A stretch of 64,000 nt of DNA from CAZDXJ01 sp050303615 (GCA_050303615.1 JBNLCC010000094.1:1-64000), one strand, 5' to 3'; positions 33,857 through 44,022 are shown, counted from the stretch's first letter. Made by a program: numbers and translations. The notes: generated by a model from the sequence alone, not told the origin.

Positions 33857-35716
33857 TTAGTTTTTAATGGTCACATCAGCTTCGTTTTCCAATTCATCCA
33901 ATAACGAAGCAAAAGCCGATTGGCCAAAAACGCGCGCAATGTTGGTTTTCGCTATATCCAACTGCTTTTTCTCCTGCTCACTAATCTGCCCGGGGATAAC
34001 TTTATATAAATTAACCACTACCTGATCGCCTGTCGGCATAGCCACGACAATAACAGTCGGTTTCTCGCCGAGCGGTTTGGCTGCCTTAAATATAGCCTGG
34101 CTCAACTGAAAAGGAAGATCGCCTTTATTACGCGTTAAAGCGTCATATTTTTTGAGCTCCAAGCCAAATTCTTCCGCGATACGCTGCAGACTACCGCCTT
34201 CCGATACACGCTGCTTAATTTGTTCAGCTGAGTCAAGCGCCTGCTTTTTCGCCTTGTCATTAAGCAGCGATGCCTCCACTTGCGGTTTTACCTGCTGCAA
34301 ATCCAGGACTTCGGCAGGCTGATAATCTAATTGTCGCAATACAACTACCCGGTCGGCACCGAGTTCTATCGGCTCACTGTTGTTACCTTTCCGGACTTCC
34401 TCGGAAAACGCCGCTTCCTCAATTGCCGGTTCTGCTGCGATATCCTCACCTTTTCCTCTACCAAATAACCCGGTTTTTTTGATTGTGATACCTGTCGCAT
34501 CGGACACGGCCGCCAGACTGTCCGGGTTCTCATAACTGACTTCGGTCAGTGTTTCAGCCAACTCATAAAAGCTGTTTTCGGCGACATTTTTTTGATAATC
34601 GGACTTTACCTTGTCCTTTACTTGCGCAAACGGCTTGATGGTTCCGGGTGTCAATTCCGTGACCTTGATCAAATGATATCCGAATGCCGATTTAACCGGA
34701 TCGGATACTTCTCCCTCTTGCAGTGCAACTACCGCCTCCTCAAAAGCCGGCTCCATATCACCGACATTAAACAAACCCAAATCACCGCCTTGTTTCGCCG
34801 TTAATTTATCTTCGGATACTTCTTCCGCCAGCACGGCAAAATCTTCAGTCGCCAGCCGCTGTTTTGCCTTTACCGCCTTTTCCAAAGCTTGCCCGTCGGC
34901 ATTGGTATCTTCAGTAAACTTAAATAGAATATGGCTGATTTTTCGACGTTCTTTGGTCGTGTACAGATCTTTCTGTTCTTCATAGAACGCCTGCAACTGT
35001 TCGTCCGTGGCTTCCACCTTATTTGCCAGACCATCCAATGATAATTCAACATATTCAATAGCAACCTGGTCGGGAGTCTTATAGTCTTCCTTATGCTGTT
35101 GATAATAAGCCTCGATTTCCTGCTCGGTCGGTTTCTCCGTCAACTCAGGCAATTTGACGGTAACCAATTCCACAGCACGCTGCTGGTTTTGGATTTTAAA
35201 AAAACTGTCAATATCGTAGGGCGTCGCAAAACTGCTGTTGATGATACTGTCTTGAAATTGCCCCATAATCAAAGCATTTTTAATTTTCCCGGTAAATTCA
35301 GCGGAAGACATATTCTGTGCAGCCAGTAGCGTTTTATATTGGTTCTTGTCGAATTTGCCATCCACCTGAAAGTATTGTAACGACTTGATATAGTCACGAG
35401 TTTCTTTATTCGAAACAGTCAGGCCAAGCTCCTGAACATATTGCAATAATACCTCATCACTAACCAATTTCTTTAACGCCTGCTGTTTCAGTACTTCCTC
35501 ATCGATATTCCGGCCCGCAAATTGTTGGCTGAACTGAGCATACGCCCGATTAACGTCCCGCTGGAAAAATTCCTTGTCTCCGACAGTCGCAACAGGCAAC
35601 TCCTTACCGACATCCAGGTAATTCTGAATTCCCCATAATGCAAACGGTACGCAGATCAATATCAATATTACCCAGGCAAAAACACCCTGAGCTTTGTCTC
35701 TAATCTTTTGCAGCAT
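33857..35716 (-). CDS. ppiD: Periplasmic folding chaperone/peptidyl-prolyl isomerase PpiD
   Basis: 619 residues. One N-terminal membrane anchor (FAWVILILICVPFALWGI), SurA_N-like chaperone region, and a parvulin domain at about residues 255-360 (KISHILFKF, FAVLAEEVSEDK, GGDLGLFNVGDM, AFGYHLIKV). Anchored in the inner membrane next to SecYEG, it helps newly exported proteins fold. It lies downstream of lon-hupB and the two tRNA genes on the same strand, the usual gammaproteobacterial arrangement, with a strong terminator in between. Confidence 0.92.
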   Translation of the reverse strand: MLQKIRDKAQGVFAWVILILICVPFALWGIQNYLDVGKELPVATVGDKEFFQRDVNRAYAQFSQQFAGRNIDEEVLKQQALKKLVSDEVLLQYVQELGLTVSNKETRDYIKSLQYFQVDGKFDKNQYKTLLAAQNMSSAEFTGKIKNALIMGQFQDSIINSSFATPYDIDSFFKIQNQQRAVELVTVKLPELTEKPTEQEIEAYYQQHKEDYKTPDQVAIEYVELSLDGLANKVEATDEQLQAFYEEQKDLYTTKERRKISHILFKFTEDTNADGQALEKAVKAKQRLATEDFAVLAEEVSEDKLTAKQGGDLGLFNVGDMEPAFEEAVVALQEGEVSDPVKSAFGYHLIKVTELTPGTIKPFAQVKDKVKSDYQKNVAENSFYELAETLTEVSYENPDSLAAVSDATGITIKKTGLFGRGKGEDIAAEPAIEEAAFSEEVRKGNNSEPIELGADRVVVLRQLDYQPAEVLDLQQVKPQVEASLLNDKAKKQALDSAEQIKQRVSEGGSLQRIAEEFGLELKKYDALTRNKGDLPFQLSQAIFKAAKPLGEKPTVIVVAMPTGDQVVVNLYKVIPGQISEQEKKQLDIAKTNIARVFGQSAFASLLDELENEADVTIKN

Positions 35717-35800
35717 ATACCCTGTCCTTAAACAGTTATAATAAATTTAATCAATGCGTCGAAAGTAATTAAATTTTCAACAATACATTATTTTCAGCGC

Positions 35801-35835
35801 AAAAAAAAACCCCGAACCGAATGGTCCGGGGTTTT
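35801..35835 (-). terminator. Rho-independent terminator after tRNA-Asp
   Basis: On the minus strand AACCCCGGACC, loop ATTC, GGTTCGGGG followed by a run of nine or more T (A-run 35801-35809 on the + strand). Ends the hupB/tRNA transcript before ppiD. Confidence 0.9.
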
Positions 35836-35840
35836 ACATA

Positions 35841-35917
35841 TGGCGGAGCGGACGGGACTCGAACCCGCGACCCCCGGCGTGACAGGCCGGTATTCTAACC
35901 AACTGAACTACCGCTCC
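35841..35917 (-). tRNA. tRNA-Asp (GTC)
   Basis: 77-base cloverleaf with acceptor GGAGCGG/CCGCTCC, anticodon loop containing GTC, T-loop GGTTCGAGTCC and encoded CCA. Seven bases downstream of tRNA-Val on the same strand. Confidence 0.97.
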
Positions 35918-35923
35918 CTTGTC

Positions 35924-35999
35924 TGGTGGGTGCTGAGGGGATCGAACCCCCGACCCTCGCCTTGTAAGGGCGATGCTCTCCCAGCTGAGCTAAGCACCC
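35924..35999 (-). tRNA. tRNA-Val (TAC)
   Basis: 76-base cloverleaf, acceptor GGGTGCT/AGCACCC, anticodon TAC in CCTTACAAG, T-loop GGTTCGATCC and encoded CCA. Lies 13 bases after the hupB stop, so it is probably processed from a hupB-tRNA-tRNA transcript. Confidence 0.97.
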
Positions 36000-36012
36000 G
36001 ACTAAAGAAGCG

Positions 36013-36285
36013 CTAGTTTACAGCATCTTTGAGAGATTTACCAGCTTTAAATGAAGGAATTTTTGCTGCTTTTATTGTAATTTCTTCTCCTGTCTGCGGA
36101 TTACGGCCTTTGCGCTCCGCTCTCTCTTTTACCGAAAATGTTCCAAACCCCACCAATGAAACAGAATCACCCGATTTTAATGCGCCTGTAACTGCCTCGA
36201 TCACGCCGTCTAAAGCCCTGCCGGCATCTGCTTTGGTTAGATCTGCGGAGTCGGCTATTGCATCAATAAGTTCCGATTTATTCAT
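36013..36285 (-). CDS. hupB: DNA-binding protein HU-beta
   Basis: 90 residues. MNKSELIDAIADSADLTKADAG and the arm region SVKERAERKGRNPQTGEEI with FKAGKSLKDAVN are standard HU. It forms dimers that bend and compact DNA. ATG at 36285 is preceded by AAAGGGGGA. Downstream of lon, as in most gammaproteobacteria, and upstream of two tRNA genes. Confidence 0.97.
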   Translation of the reverse strand: MNKSELIDAIADSADLTKADAGRALDGVIEAVTGALKSGDSVSLVGFGTFSVKERAERKGRNPQTGEEITIKAAKIPSFKAGKSLKDAVN

Positions 36286-36550
36286 TTATTCCCCCTTTGG
36301 AAATCATATGTAGTTAAATTATTTCTCGTTAATAGCTAATTGCTGCCCGTCGCGTTTCAAATCCCCGCGCGTTACAACAGCAACTTTATAACAACTGCCA
36401 CATAATAGTGTCAAGCGATAAAACTAGCTCAGCCCGTGATTTTTGGGGCTTACGAATGCTTTTTGCCTGCCGCTTCACAAAAATGAAACAGTGTTTCCCT
36501 TTAAACATAAAGCCAACTTTGACAAAAATATTCCGAGAAATCAACGGCTG

Positions 36551-38983
36551 CTAATGGGCAACCACCGCTCCGGTTTTATTTTCTTTTTTATTGCTTTTAT
36601 GTTTTTGCGCATGACTTTGCGCAGATTTGTTACCGGAACTCGGCATATACTGCAACGCCACATCCAGCACCTCATCAATCCAGTGAACCGGTTTAATAGT
36701 GAGGTTTTCCTTAATATTATCCGGTATTTCGGCCAAATCTTTTTCATTATCAGCCGGAATCAAAACCGTTGAAATACCGCCCCGACAAGCTGCAAGCAGT
36801 TTTTCCTTCAATCCGCCAATCGGCAAAACCTCACCGCGAAGCGTAATTTCACCGGTCATCGCCACATCGGCCCGCACAGGAATTTTCGTCAACGCCGACA
36901 CGATTGCGGTACACATGCCGATGCCCGCACTCGGACCGTCCTTAGGTGTCGCGCCTTCCGGCACATGGATGTGAATATCGTGCGTTTGATAAAACTCGGC
37001 ATCAATACCCAGCACATCCGAACGGCTTCTCACCACTGTAACGGCGGCCTCAATAGATTCCTTCATCACATCGCCAAGTTTACCGGTGGCTGTTTGTTTA
37101 CCTTTACCCGGCACTACGGCCGTTTCAATAGTCAACAACTCTCCACCCACTTCGGTCCAAGCAAGACCGGTTACTTGTCCTATCTGATCCTGTTCTTCCG
37201 CCAGACCGTAGCGAAAACGCCTAACGCCCAAATAATTAGACAAATTTTCCGACGTAATTACGACTTTTTCTTCTGCCGCTTTTAACAGCAAATCCTTTAC
37301 TACCTTCCGGCAGATTTTTGATATTTCGCGCTCCAGGCTCCTGACTCCTGCTTCGCGCGTATAGAAACGAATAATATCTTTAATCACCGATTCGGAAATT
37401 TCTATTTCCGTCTCTTTCAATCCATTATTTTTTATCTGCTTCGGCAAAAGATAGCGCAGCGCGATATTCACTTTCTCGTCTTCGGTGTAACCGGCAAGAC
37501 GAATCACTTCCATACGGTCCAATAAAGCGGAAGGTATATTCAGCGTGTTGGCTGTCGCAACAAACATCACATCGGACAAATCAAAATCGACTTCCAGATA
37601 ATGATCGGCAAAAGTATGATTCTGTTCAGGGTCCAAAACCTCCAGTAGCGCCGATGCCGGATCGCCCCTGAAATCGGCCGCCATCTTGTCAATTTCATCC
37701 AGTAAAAACATCGGGTTGTTGGTTTTGACTTTTGCCAGATTTTGCAAAATTTTCCCCGGCATGGAACCGATATAAGTACGGCGATGGCCGCGAATTTCGG
37801 CTTCATCGCGAACGCCGCCCAGAGCCATACGAACATATTTGCGGTTAGTGGCTCTCGCTATCGATTCACCCAAGGAAGTTTTACCTACTCCCGGCGCTCC
37901 GACTAAACATAAAATAGGACCCTTCAGCTTTTTTACCCTTTGCTGAACCGCCAAATATTCCAGAATCCGTTCCTTGACTTTTTCCAAGCCATAGTGATCC
38001 GCTTCCAGCACTTCTTCCGCTATTGCCAGATCGTTTCTGACCTTGGTCTTTTTTTTCCATGGCACATTGACCATCCAGTCTATGTAATTACGCACCACGG
38101 TTGCCTCAGCCGACATCGGGGACATCAGCTTCAATTTATTTAACTCGGCATCGGCTTTAGCTCTCGCCTCTTTCGGCATTCCTGCAGAAGTGATTTTTTT
38201 CTCCAGTTCCTCCAGTTCGTTCGGTACGTCTTCCATTTCACCCAGCTCCTTTTGGATGGCCTTCATCTGTTCATTCAGATAGTATTCCCTTTGATTTTTT
38301 TCCATCTGCTGTTTGACTCGCGTTCGGATTCTTTTTTCCATTTCCAGCAGATCAACTTCGCCCTCCATCAGGGTCATCAGATTTTCCAGCCGTGCAACAA
38401 TGTCGTCCGTTTCCAGCAGCACCTGTTTTTCTTCCACTTTTAAACTCATGTGGGCGGCAATCGTATCTGCCAAACGCCCCGGGTCGTCAATTCCGGCCAA
38501 TGAGTTTAATACTTCCGGAGGAATTTTATTGTTCAATTTGACATATTGATCAAATGAGTTCACTGCGGTCCGCAACAGAACTTCCAATTCCTGCTCGCTT
38601 AAATTCAAAGTGTCTTTAATTTCGGTGACGATCGCAGAGAAAAAACCATCTGTTTCCAGATACTTTTGTACCTGGCTGCGCTGAATACCTTCAACCAATA
38701 CTTTCACAGTACCATCCGGCAGTTTAAGCAATTGCAGGATGTTTGCCAGTGTACCAACCTGATAGAGATCGGAAAACGACGGATCATCGACTTCCGCTTC
38801 CTTCTGCGCAACAAGCAATATTTGCTTATTGTCTTTCATGGCGATATCCAACGCATCAATCGACTTATCCCTGCCTACAAACAAAGGAATCACCATATGC
38901 GGGTAAACCACAACATCTCTTAACGGCAAGACGGGAACAAAATTATCCGGGCTGACTGTTTCTTTCATTTGATGCATTTTCAT
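36551..38983 (-). CDS. lon: ATP-dependent protease Lon
   Basis: 810 residues. N-terminal LON domain starting VPVLPLRDVVVYPHMVIPLFV, central AAA+ module with Walker A GAPGVGKTS and Walker B MFLLDEIDKM, and C-terminal protease domain with the catalytic Ser in DGPSAGIGM and Lys in GGLKEKLLAA. Degrades misfolded and regulatory proteins. The C-terminus carries a Lys/Asn-rich extension after YMPSSGN, common in LonA. A sigma32-like promoter lies upstream at 39019-39046. Confidence 0.97.
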   Translation of the reverse strand: MKMHQMKETVSPDNFVPVLPLRDVVVYPHMVIPLFVGRDKSIDALDIAMKDNKQILLVAQKEAEVDDPSFSDLYQVGTLANILQLLKLPDGTVKVLVEGIQRSQVQKYLETDGFFSAIVTEIKDTLNLSEQELEVLLRTAVNSFDQYVKLNNKIPPEVLNSLAGIDDPGRLADTIAAHMSLKVEEKQVLLETDDIVARLENLMTLMEGEVDLLEMEKRIRTRVKQQMEKNQREYYLNEQMKAIQKELGEMEDVPNELEELEKKITSAGMPKEARAKADAELNKLKLMSPMSAEATVVRNYIDWMVNVPWKKKTKVRNDLAIAEEVLEADHYGLEKVKERILEYLAVQQRVKKLKGPILCLVGAPGVGKTSLGESIARATNRKYVRMALGGVRDEAEIRGHRRTYIGSMPGKILQNLAKVKTNNPMFLLDEIDKMAADFRGDPASALLEVLDPEQNHTFADHYLEVDFDLSDVMFVATANTLNIPSALLDRMEVIRLAGYTEDEKVNIALRYLLPKQIKNNGLKETEIEISESVIKDIIRFYTREAGVRSLEREISKICRKVVKDLLLKAAEEKVVITSENLSNYLGVRRFRYGLAEEQDQIGQVTGLAWTEVGGELLTIETAVVPGKGKQTATGKLGDVMKESIEAAVTVVRSRSDVLGIDAEFYQTHDIHIHVPEGATPKDGPSAGIGMCTAIVSALTKIPVRADVAMTGEITLRGEVLPIGGLKEKLLAACRGGISTVLIPADNEKDLAEIPDNIKENLTIKPVHWIDEVLDVALQYMPSSGNKSAQSHAQKHKSNKKENKTGAVVAH

Positions 38984-39018
38984 AAAAAAGCCTCTGTTTA
39001 TGTTATCTCACCATTTCA

Positions 39019-39046
39019 CTATGGGGATAAAAAAAAAATTTACAAG
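39019..39046 (-). promoter_or_regulatory. Sigma32-type heat-shock promoter for lon
   Basis: On the minus strand CTTGTAA (39046-39040), 13 bases, CCCCATAG (39026-39019). This matches the sigma32 consensus (CTTGAAA / CCCCATnT) closely and lies about 36 bases before the lon ATG, where a heat-shock start would be expected. Confidence 0.7.
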
Positions 39047-39247
39047 GCTGCAAAGACGGTGTGTGAGACCCGTCGAACAACTCCGGAATATTCGCTCTGG
39101 ACCGGTTCTTGCGCCCTCAGTACATACATTTAATTGAAGGGCGGATAAAAGATAAATGCATCCGAAGAGAAAGATCAGAATTTTGGTCCGATTCGTTCAT
39201 TGAAACCGACACGTCACAGTGAGAAAGTTTCCAAAATAACAATATTG

Positions 39248-40519
39248 TTATGAATCAGACGAAGCCAACTTCTTTTCATTTTCGTAAACGAGATAAGGTT
39301 CGGAATCCCCTTCTATAACCGCCTCATCAATAATTACTTTGCGAATATTATTGGCCGAAGGCAACTCATACATTGTATCCAATAAAACACTTTCGACAAT
39401 AGTACGCAAACCTCTCGCCCCGGTTTTACGCTGCATGGATTTTTTGGCAATCGCATACAACGATTCCTCCCTGAATTCCAATTCCGCGCCTTCCATTTCG
39501 AACAACCGTTTATATTGTTTGGTCAAGGCATTTCTCGGCTCGGTAAGAATTTGCACCAACGCTTTCTCATCCAGCTCTTCGAGCGTTGCTACAACCGGTA
39601 AACGGCCGACAAATTCGGGGATTAATCCGTATTTAATCAGATCTTCCGCTTCCACTTCCGAAAAAACCTCGCCAATATTTTTATTTTCCTGTTTGGTTTT
39701 CACTTCAGCAGAAAAACCGATGCCACCTTTCTCGGAGCGGGCCTGAATCACTTTGTCCAAGCCGGCGAAAGCGCCGCCGACAATAAATAAAATATTGGCG
39801 GTATTAACCTGCAAAAATTCCTGCTGCGGATGTTTACGTCCGCCCTGCGGCGGTACCGAGGCGATGGTACCCTCTATCAATTTAAGCAGTGCCTGCTGCA
39901 CACCTTCACCGGACACATCCCGGGTAATCGAAGGATTATCCGCTTTCCTGGAAATTTTATCGATTTCATCGATATAAACAATGCCGGACTCCGCCTTAGC
40001 GACGTCATAATCACATTTTTGGAGAATTTTCTGGATAATATTTTCCACATCCTCGCCAACGTATCCGGCTTCAGTCAAAGTCGTGGCGTCGGCAATCGTA
40101 AACGGCACATCCAACAATTTAGCCAACGTTTCGGCGAGTAACGTTTTACCGGAACCGGTAGGACCAATCAGCAGGATATTACTCTTGCTTAATTCGACGT
40201 CGTCTTTTTTTGATTTACTGCGTAACCGCTTATAATGGTTATAAACAGCCACTGCCAGAATTTTCTTGGCACTTTCCTGGCCAATAACGTATTCGTCCAG
40301 CACCTCTTTAATTTCCTTGGGTTTCGGTAACTCCCCTTCTGCGGATGAAGACTCTTCCTTCAGCTCATCCCTGATGATGTCATTACAGAGTTCAACGCAT
40401 TCATCGCAGACATAGACGGAAGGCCCTGCGATCAGTTTTCTTACTTCATGCTGACTTTTACCGCAAAAAGAACAATAAAGAAGTTTGTCGTCATCTCTGC
40501 CGTTTCTATCATCACTCAT
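39248..40519 (-). CDS. clpX: ATP-dependent Clp protease ATP-binding subunit ClpX
   Basis: 423 residues. N-terminal C4 zinc finger (YCSFCGKS and YVCDECVELC), Walker A LLIGPTGSGKT, Walker B IVYIDEIDKI, the ClpP-contacting loop region IGFSAEV and the sensor GARGLR. Unfolds tagged proteins and feeds them to ClpP. AGGAG precedes ATG 40519. Third gene of tig-clpP-clpX. Confidence 0.97.
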   Translation of the reverse strand: MSDDRNGRDDDKLLYCSFCGKSQHEVRKLIAGPSVYVCDECVELCNDIIRDELKEESSSAEGELPKPKEIKEVLDEYVIGQESAKKILAVAVYNHYKRLRSKSKKDDVELSKSNILLIGPTGSGKTLLAETLAKLLDVPFTIADATTLTEAGYVGEDVENIIQKILQKCDYDVAKAESGIVYIDEIDKISRKADNPSITRDVSGEGVQQALLKLIEGTIASVPPQGGRKHPQQEFLQVNTANILFIVGGAFAGLDKVIQARSEKGGIGFSAEVKTKQENKNIGEVFSEVEAEDLIKYGLIPEFVGRLPVVATLEELDEKALVQILTEPRNALTKQYKRLFEMEGAELEFREESLYAIAKKSMQRKTGARGLRTIVESVLLDTMYELPSANNIRKVIIDEAVIEGDSEPYLVYENEKKLASSDS

Positions 40520-40680
40520 CTATCAGACTCCTACGCTACACAAGTCAAATTAATTATCCCGGAAATATTAGTACGTAATGTCGCTTCCGGATCGATAACC
40601 AACAAACTTCTTAGAAGGTTTTTCGGTTTATTATGCTCTAAGAATATAACTTATGGCCAAAATTACCAACCGTTATTTTC

Positions 40681-41331
40681 TTAATAAGCTGTTCTGCTCG
40701 TCAAAACCTGATCAACAAGACCGTAATTGACCGCATCTTCGGCACTTAAAAAATTGTCCCGATCAGTATCCTGCTGAATTTTTTCTATGTCCTGGCCGGT
40801 GTGTTTTGCCAAAATTTTATTTAACTTATCGCGTATCAGAAGAATTTCTTTGGCATGAATGTCAATATCGGAGGCCTGGCCTTGGAACCCGCCCAGTGGC
40901 TGATGAATCATGACTCTCGAATGCGGCAGGCAAAAACGCTTACTACTCGCCCCTCCCGCCAGCAATAGAGCTCCCATACTGGCCGCCTGGCCGATACACA
41001 TGGTGCTTACATCCGGCTTGACGAACTGCATAGTATCGTAAATAGACATACCTGCAGTCACTGAACCGCCCGGCGAATTGATATATAAATGAATGTCCTT
41101 GTCGGGGTTTTCAGATTCCAGAAACAGCAACTGAGCGACGATCAGATTAGCCATGTAATCTTCGACTTGACCGACAAGGAATATCACGCGCTCTTTCAGC
41201 AGGCGGGAGTAAATATCAAAAGAACGCTCTCCTCGGGCTGTCTGCTCGACAACAATCGGAACCAACCCGCCGGCGGCTTGCGGCGAAACGATAGGGTTTA
41301 TTTCATTAGCACAATATCTGTATTTATCCAT
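40681..41331 (-). CDS. clpP: ATP-dependent Clp protease proteolytic subunit ClpP
   Basis: 216 residues. Catalytic Ser118 in GQAASMGALL, His143 in SRVMIHQPLGG and the downstream Asp near 192 (QDTDRDNFLSAEDA). Tetradecameric serine protease partnered by ClpX. Starts on the base next to the tig stop, so translation is probably coupled. A 161-base spacer separates it from clpX. Confidence 0.97.
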   Translation of the reverse strand: MDKYRYCANEINPIVSPQAAGGLVPIVVEQTARGERSFDIYSRLLKERVIFLVGQVEDYMANLIVAQLLFLESENPDKDIHLYINSPGGSVTAGMSIYDTMQFVKPDVSTMCIGQAASMGALLLAGGASSKRFCLPHSRVMIHQPLGGFQGQASDIDIHAKEILLIRDKLNKILAKHTGQDIEKIQQDTDRDNFLSAEDAVNYGLVDQVLTSRTAY

Positions 41332-42642
41332 TTACTGGCCCTGTTGATTCATCAGCGCTTCAAAAGTAGTTGATTCCTCGTTTACTTTCACCCGGTCGAG
41401 AATCCAATCAACCGCCTGGTCTTCCAGCACCATCCGTTCCACTTCCGCGAGAAGGTTCTTATCGCCAAAATAGTAATTCACCACCTCTTCGGGGTGCTCA
41501 TAACTTTGCGCCAGATCTTCTACGGTTGAACGCACCCGCGCATTGTCCAACTTGATTTCGTTTGCGACGACAACTTCACCTAAAATTAATGACAACGCCA
41601 CGCGTCTGCGGGCTTCCTTTTCAAATCCCTCACGAGGCAAATTCATGTCCTCGATATTTTCGTTCCGTTTTTTCGCATTCTCGATATAGGGTTGCATCAT
41701 GGCGTCGATTTCCCGATCCACCATCGTATTGGGCAACGTAATTTTAAACCGGTCGAACAACTGATCCATTAACGCTTTTTTGGTTTTTGCGCGTACCGCC
41801 TGGGTCAGCTCGCGCTGCATGTTTTCCTTGATATCATTGCGAAAGCGCTCCATGTCGCCGTCTTCTATGCCGTAATCCTTAATAAAATCCACATCCACTT
41901 CAGGCAAAAAAGGTTCTTCAACCTTAGATACCGTGACATCGAATTGCGCGGTTTTTCCAGCCAAATCCTCATTCCCGTAATCATTGGGGAAAGTCAATTC
42001 AAACGTTTTATTATCACCGGCGTTCAATCCCACCAAATTATCCTCAAACCCCGGAATCATCTGCTGTTCGCCAATAATAATTTTGTAATCATCTATCGTT
42101 CCATCGGTAAAGTTTTCACCGTCTTTGGTTCCGGAAAAACTAACCGTCACGCGATCAGACTGCCGGGAAGGCTGCTCAGCAACCTTCCAGTCTTTTTTTT
42201 GCACTCTCAGTTTTTCGATCATCGCCTCCAGGTCAGCATCCTCCACTTCGGCAATCTGCCTGGTTACCTCCAGATTTTCAATGCCTTCCAACGAAACTTC
42301 CGGAAAAACTTCAAATTCCGCGATATATTCAAAACCCTTGCCTTCGCCGGTTTCTTCACTCGGCACAATACTAGGCGGACCGGCGGGTTTTTGCTGCTGT
42401 TCCTGCAACGCCTCGACGTAACTGGATTGAATAAGTTCGCCGGTAACTTCGTTTCTAATCTGGGGCCCGTACATTTTTTTCACAACGTGTTGAGGCACTT
42501 TGCCCGGACGAAACCCTTTCAGCTTGACTTGCCGGGCAGCTGTTTTCAACCGGGCTTCCATTTTTTCCTGTATCAATTCTTCAGGGACATGAACGGTCAT
42601 TTTTCTGCTTAATTCAGATGTCTTTTCGACAGAAACTTGCAT
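41332..42642 (-). CDS. tig: Trigger factor
   Basis: 436 residues. Ribosome-binding N-terminal domain with the signature GFRPGKVPQHVVKKMYG, FKBP-type isomerase domain (about 150-245, DRVTVSFSGTKDGENF and IIGEQQMIPGFEDNLVGL) and a C-terminal helical chaperone arm. Binds nascent chains at the ribosome exit. Ribosome site AGGTAAGGA. First of tig-clpP-clpX and just downstream of tRNA-Leu. Confidence 0.97.
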   Translation of the reverse strand: MQVSVEKTSELSRKMTVHVPEELIQEKMEARLKTAARQVKLKGFRPGKVPQHVVKKMYGPQIRNEVTGELIQSSYVEALQEQQQKPAGPPSIVPSEETGEGKGFEYIAEFEVFPEVSLEGIENLEVTRQIAEVEDADLEAMIEKLRVQKKDWKVAEQPSRQSDRVTVSFSGTKDGENFTDGTIDDYKIIIGEQQMIPGFEDNLVGLNAGDNKTFELTFPNDYGNEDLAGKTAQFDVTVSKVEEPFLPEVDVDFIKDYGIEDGDMERFRNDIKENMQRELTQAVRAKTKKALMDQLFDRFKITLPNTMVDREIDAMMQPYIENAKKRNENIEDMNLPREGFEKEARRRVALSLILGEVVVANEIKLDNARVRSTVEDLAQSYEHPEEVVNYYFGDKNLLAEVERMVLEDQAVDWILDRVKVNEESTTFEALMNQQGQ

Positions 42643-42705
42643 TTCCTTACCTCAAAAATAAAAATATCTAAAATTACGGGACTTAAAATTTAATGCGGAC
42701 AACAG

Positions 42706-42711
42706 ATTATA
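42706..42711 (-). promoter_or_regulatory. Candidate -10 box of the tig-clpP-clpX promoter
   Basis: Perfect TATAAT on the minus strand about 63 bases before the tig ATG, between tRNA-Leu and tig. No good -35 hexamer is seen at 16-18 bases, so the call rests on one box. Confidence 0.4.
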
Positions 42712-42764
42712 TGAAAAAATCAACGGAGTGCGTTAATTCAATTGAATATATGCGCATCGGATCG

Positions 42765-42849
42765 TGGTGCGAATGGAGAGACTCGAACTCTCACGGGATA
42801 TCCCACTGGAACCTAAATCCAGCGCGTCTACCAGTTCCGCCACATTCGC
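42765..42849 (-). tRNA. tRNA-Leu (TAG)
   Basis: 85-base class II cloverleaf with long variable arm; acceptor GCGAATG/CATTCGC, anticodon TAG in GATTTAGGTTC, T-loop AGTTCGAGTCT and encoded CCA. Upstream of tig on the same strand, an arrangement seen in other gammaproteobacteria. Confidence 0.97.
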
Positions 42850-42983
42850 TTTGTAAAATGAATCGCGTATTATACCTTAATTTTAGTCGTTAACAATTAA
42901 ATAATGGAATTGTTTGCCTAGCGTAGATATTGCCTTAACAAGGTCTCGCACAAGCCATTATTTACCAACACATCCCGCGTTGA

Positions 42984-43835
42984 TCAATGACTCACTTTAA
43001 CAATGATTCCCGTTGCTCGCACAGCCTCTGCAAATTGCTGCAATTGCTTCTCGGAAAGCGGCGCCAATCTATCTGCTTCGGGCTGCGTCGACGGCCTGGC
43101 AATGGTATATAGCAATACGCCCTGCAAATCGACTTGCGCAGTAATATACGCCAACAAATCCAAATACGCCTTTCGTTCTTTTTGCGACGGTCCCTGGTTA
43201 TCAATGCGGAATAAACAGGTTTGCAGCCAGGTCGGACAAAGCCTGGCGCATGCTAGCAGGTTATTGATATACGTGCGTTGCGTTATCGCAGCATGATTGA
43301 TATTTTTCCTGCCTGCCACCGTTGCGCTGTCCAGTTTAAACCACACTTGCCCGTGAAAATCATGAAGCGAAGCCAATCCTCGCCGCACCTTTTGTCGATG
43401 AACCAGACTGCCGTTGGTGATCAATACTATTTTCGGCTGTTCAGGTATGTTCGTTTCCGCGAGCAATTCCCCGATTAGTGATACAACAGCATCGAATTCT
43501 TTGGCACTGGTCGGTTCGCCATTTCCGGAAATTGCCACATCCTTGATTAAACGCCTATCGGCCGGAATTTGAAAGCGCTTATAAAAATCTCCGTGCTGCA
43601 CTTCATTTAACATGAATCGTAATTCCTGCCGTAATAAATGCATATCAATGTCAGGTGCCGATCCTCTTATCAGATCCGGCACTTGGCAATAAATGCACCG
43701 CCAATTGCAGGCATTATTGGTATTGACATTAACGCCTATCGATAATCCTCCGGAACGCCTGGAGATAACCGGATAGACATACTTCAAACCGGCCACGTCG
43801 CGCCTGTGATCGGTCGTTGTTAGTAAAACTGACAT
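42984..43835 (-). CDS. Radical SAM protein of unknown substrate
   Basis: 283 residues. The Fe-S motif C-x3-C-x2-C is at Cys43, Cys47 and Cys50 (CNWRCIYC), preceded by VNVNTNNA and followed by the GNGEPTS segment (about 118-124) that binds SAM in many family members. It resembles the COG0731-like wyosine-synthase-related group only in general layout, and the substrate cannot be told. ATG at 43835. Divergent from the Fae-like gene with 187 bases between, so the two could be coregulated. Confidence 0.82.
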   Translation of the reverse strand: MSVLLTTTDHRRDVAGLKYVYPVISRRSGGLSIGVNVNTNNACNWRCIYCQVPDLIRGSAPDIDMHLLRQELRFMLNEVQHGDFYKRFQIPADRRLIKDVAISGNGEPTSAKEFDAVVSLIGELLAETNIPEQPKIVLITNGSLVHRQKVRRGLASLHDFHGQVWFKLDSATVAGRKNINHAAITQRTYINNLLACARLCPTWLQTCLFRIDNQGPSQKERKAYLDLLAYITAQVDLQGVLLYTIARPSTQPEADRLAPLSEKQLQQFAEAVRATGIIVKVSH

Positions 43836-44022
43836 AAACTATTGCGATGCTCAATTGCTAGATTAATGCTCGACGGCATTTGCCCGCTGGTATACGGATT
43901 TTTCCGGCCGGCGTTGTTTGACCGGCATAACAACGCGGTCAAGCCTGCGTGATCAGCATAAACGTGATATTCTATACCACCAAATTAAATTCAAACGACA
44001 CAAAAAACTCGGAGGATACAAA

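Noticed and set aside
41944..42612. 222-residue open frame antisense to tig
   Set aside because: Entirely inside the well-supported trigger factor gene on the other strand; no ribosome site, and composition is that of an antisense shadow.
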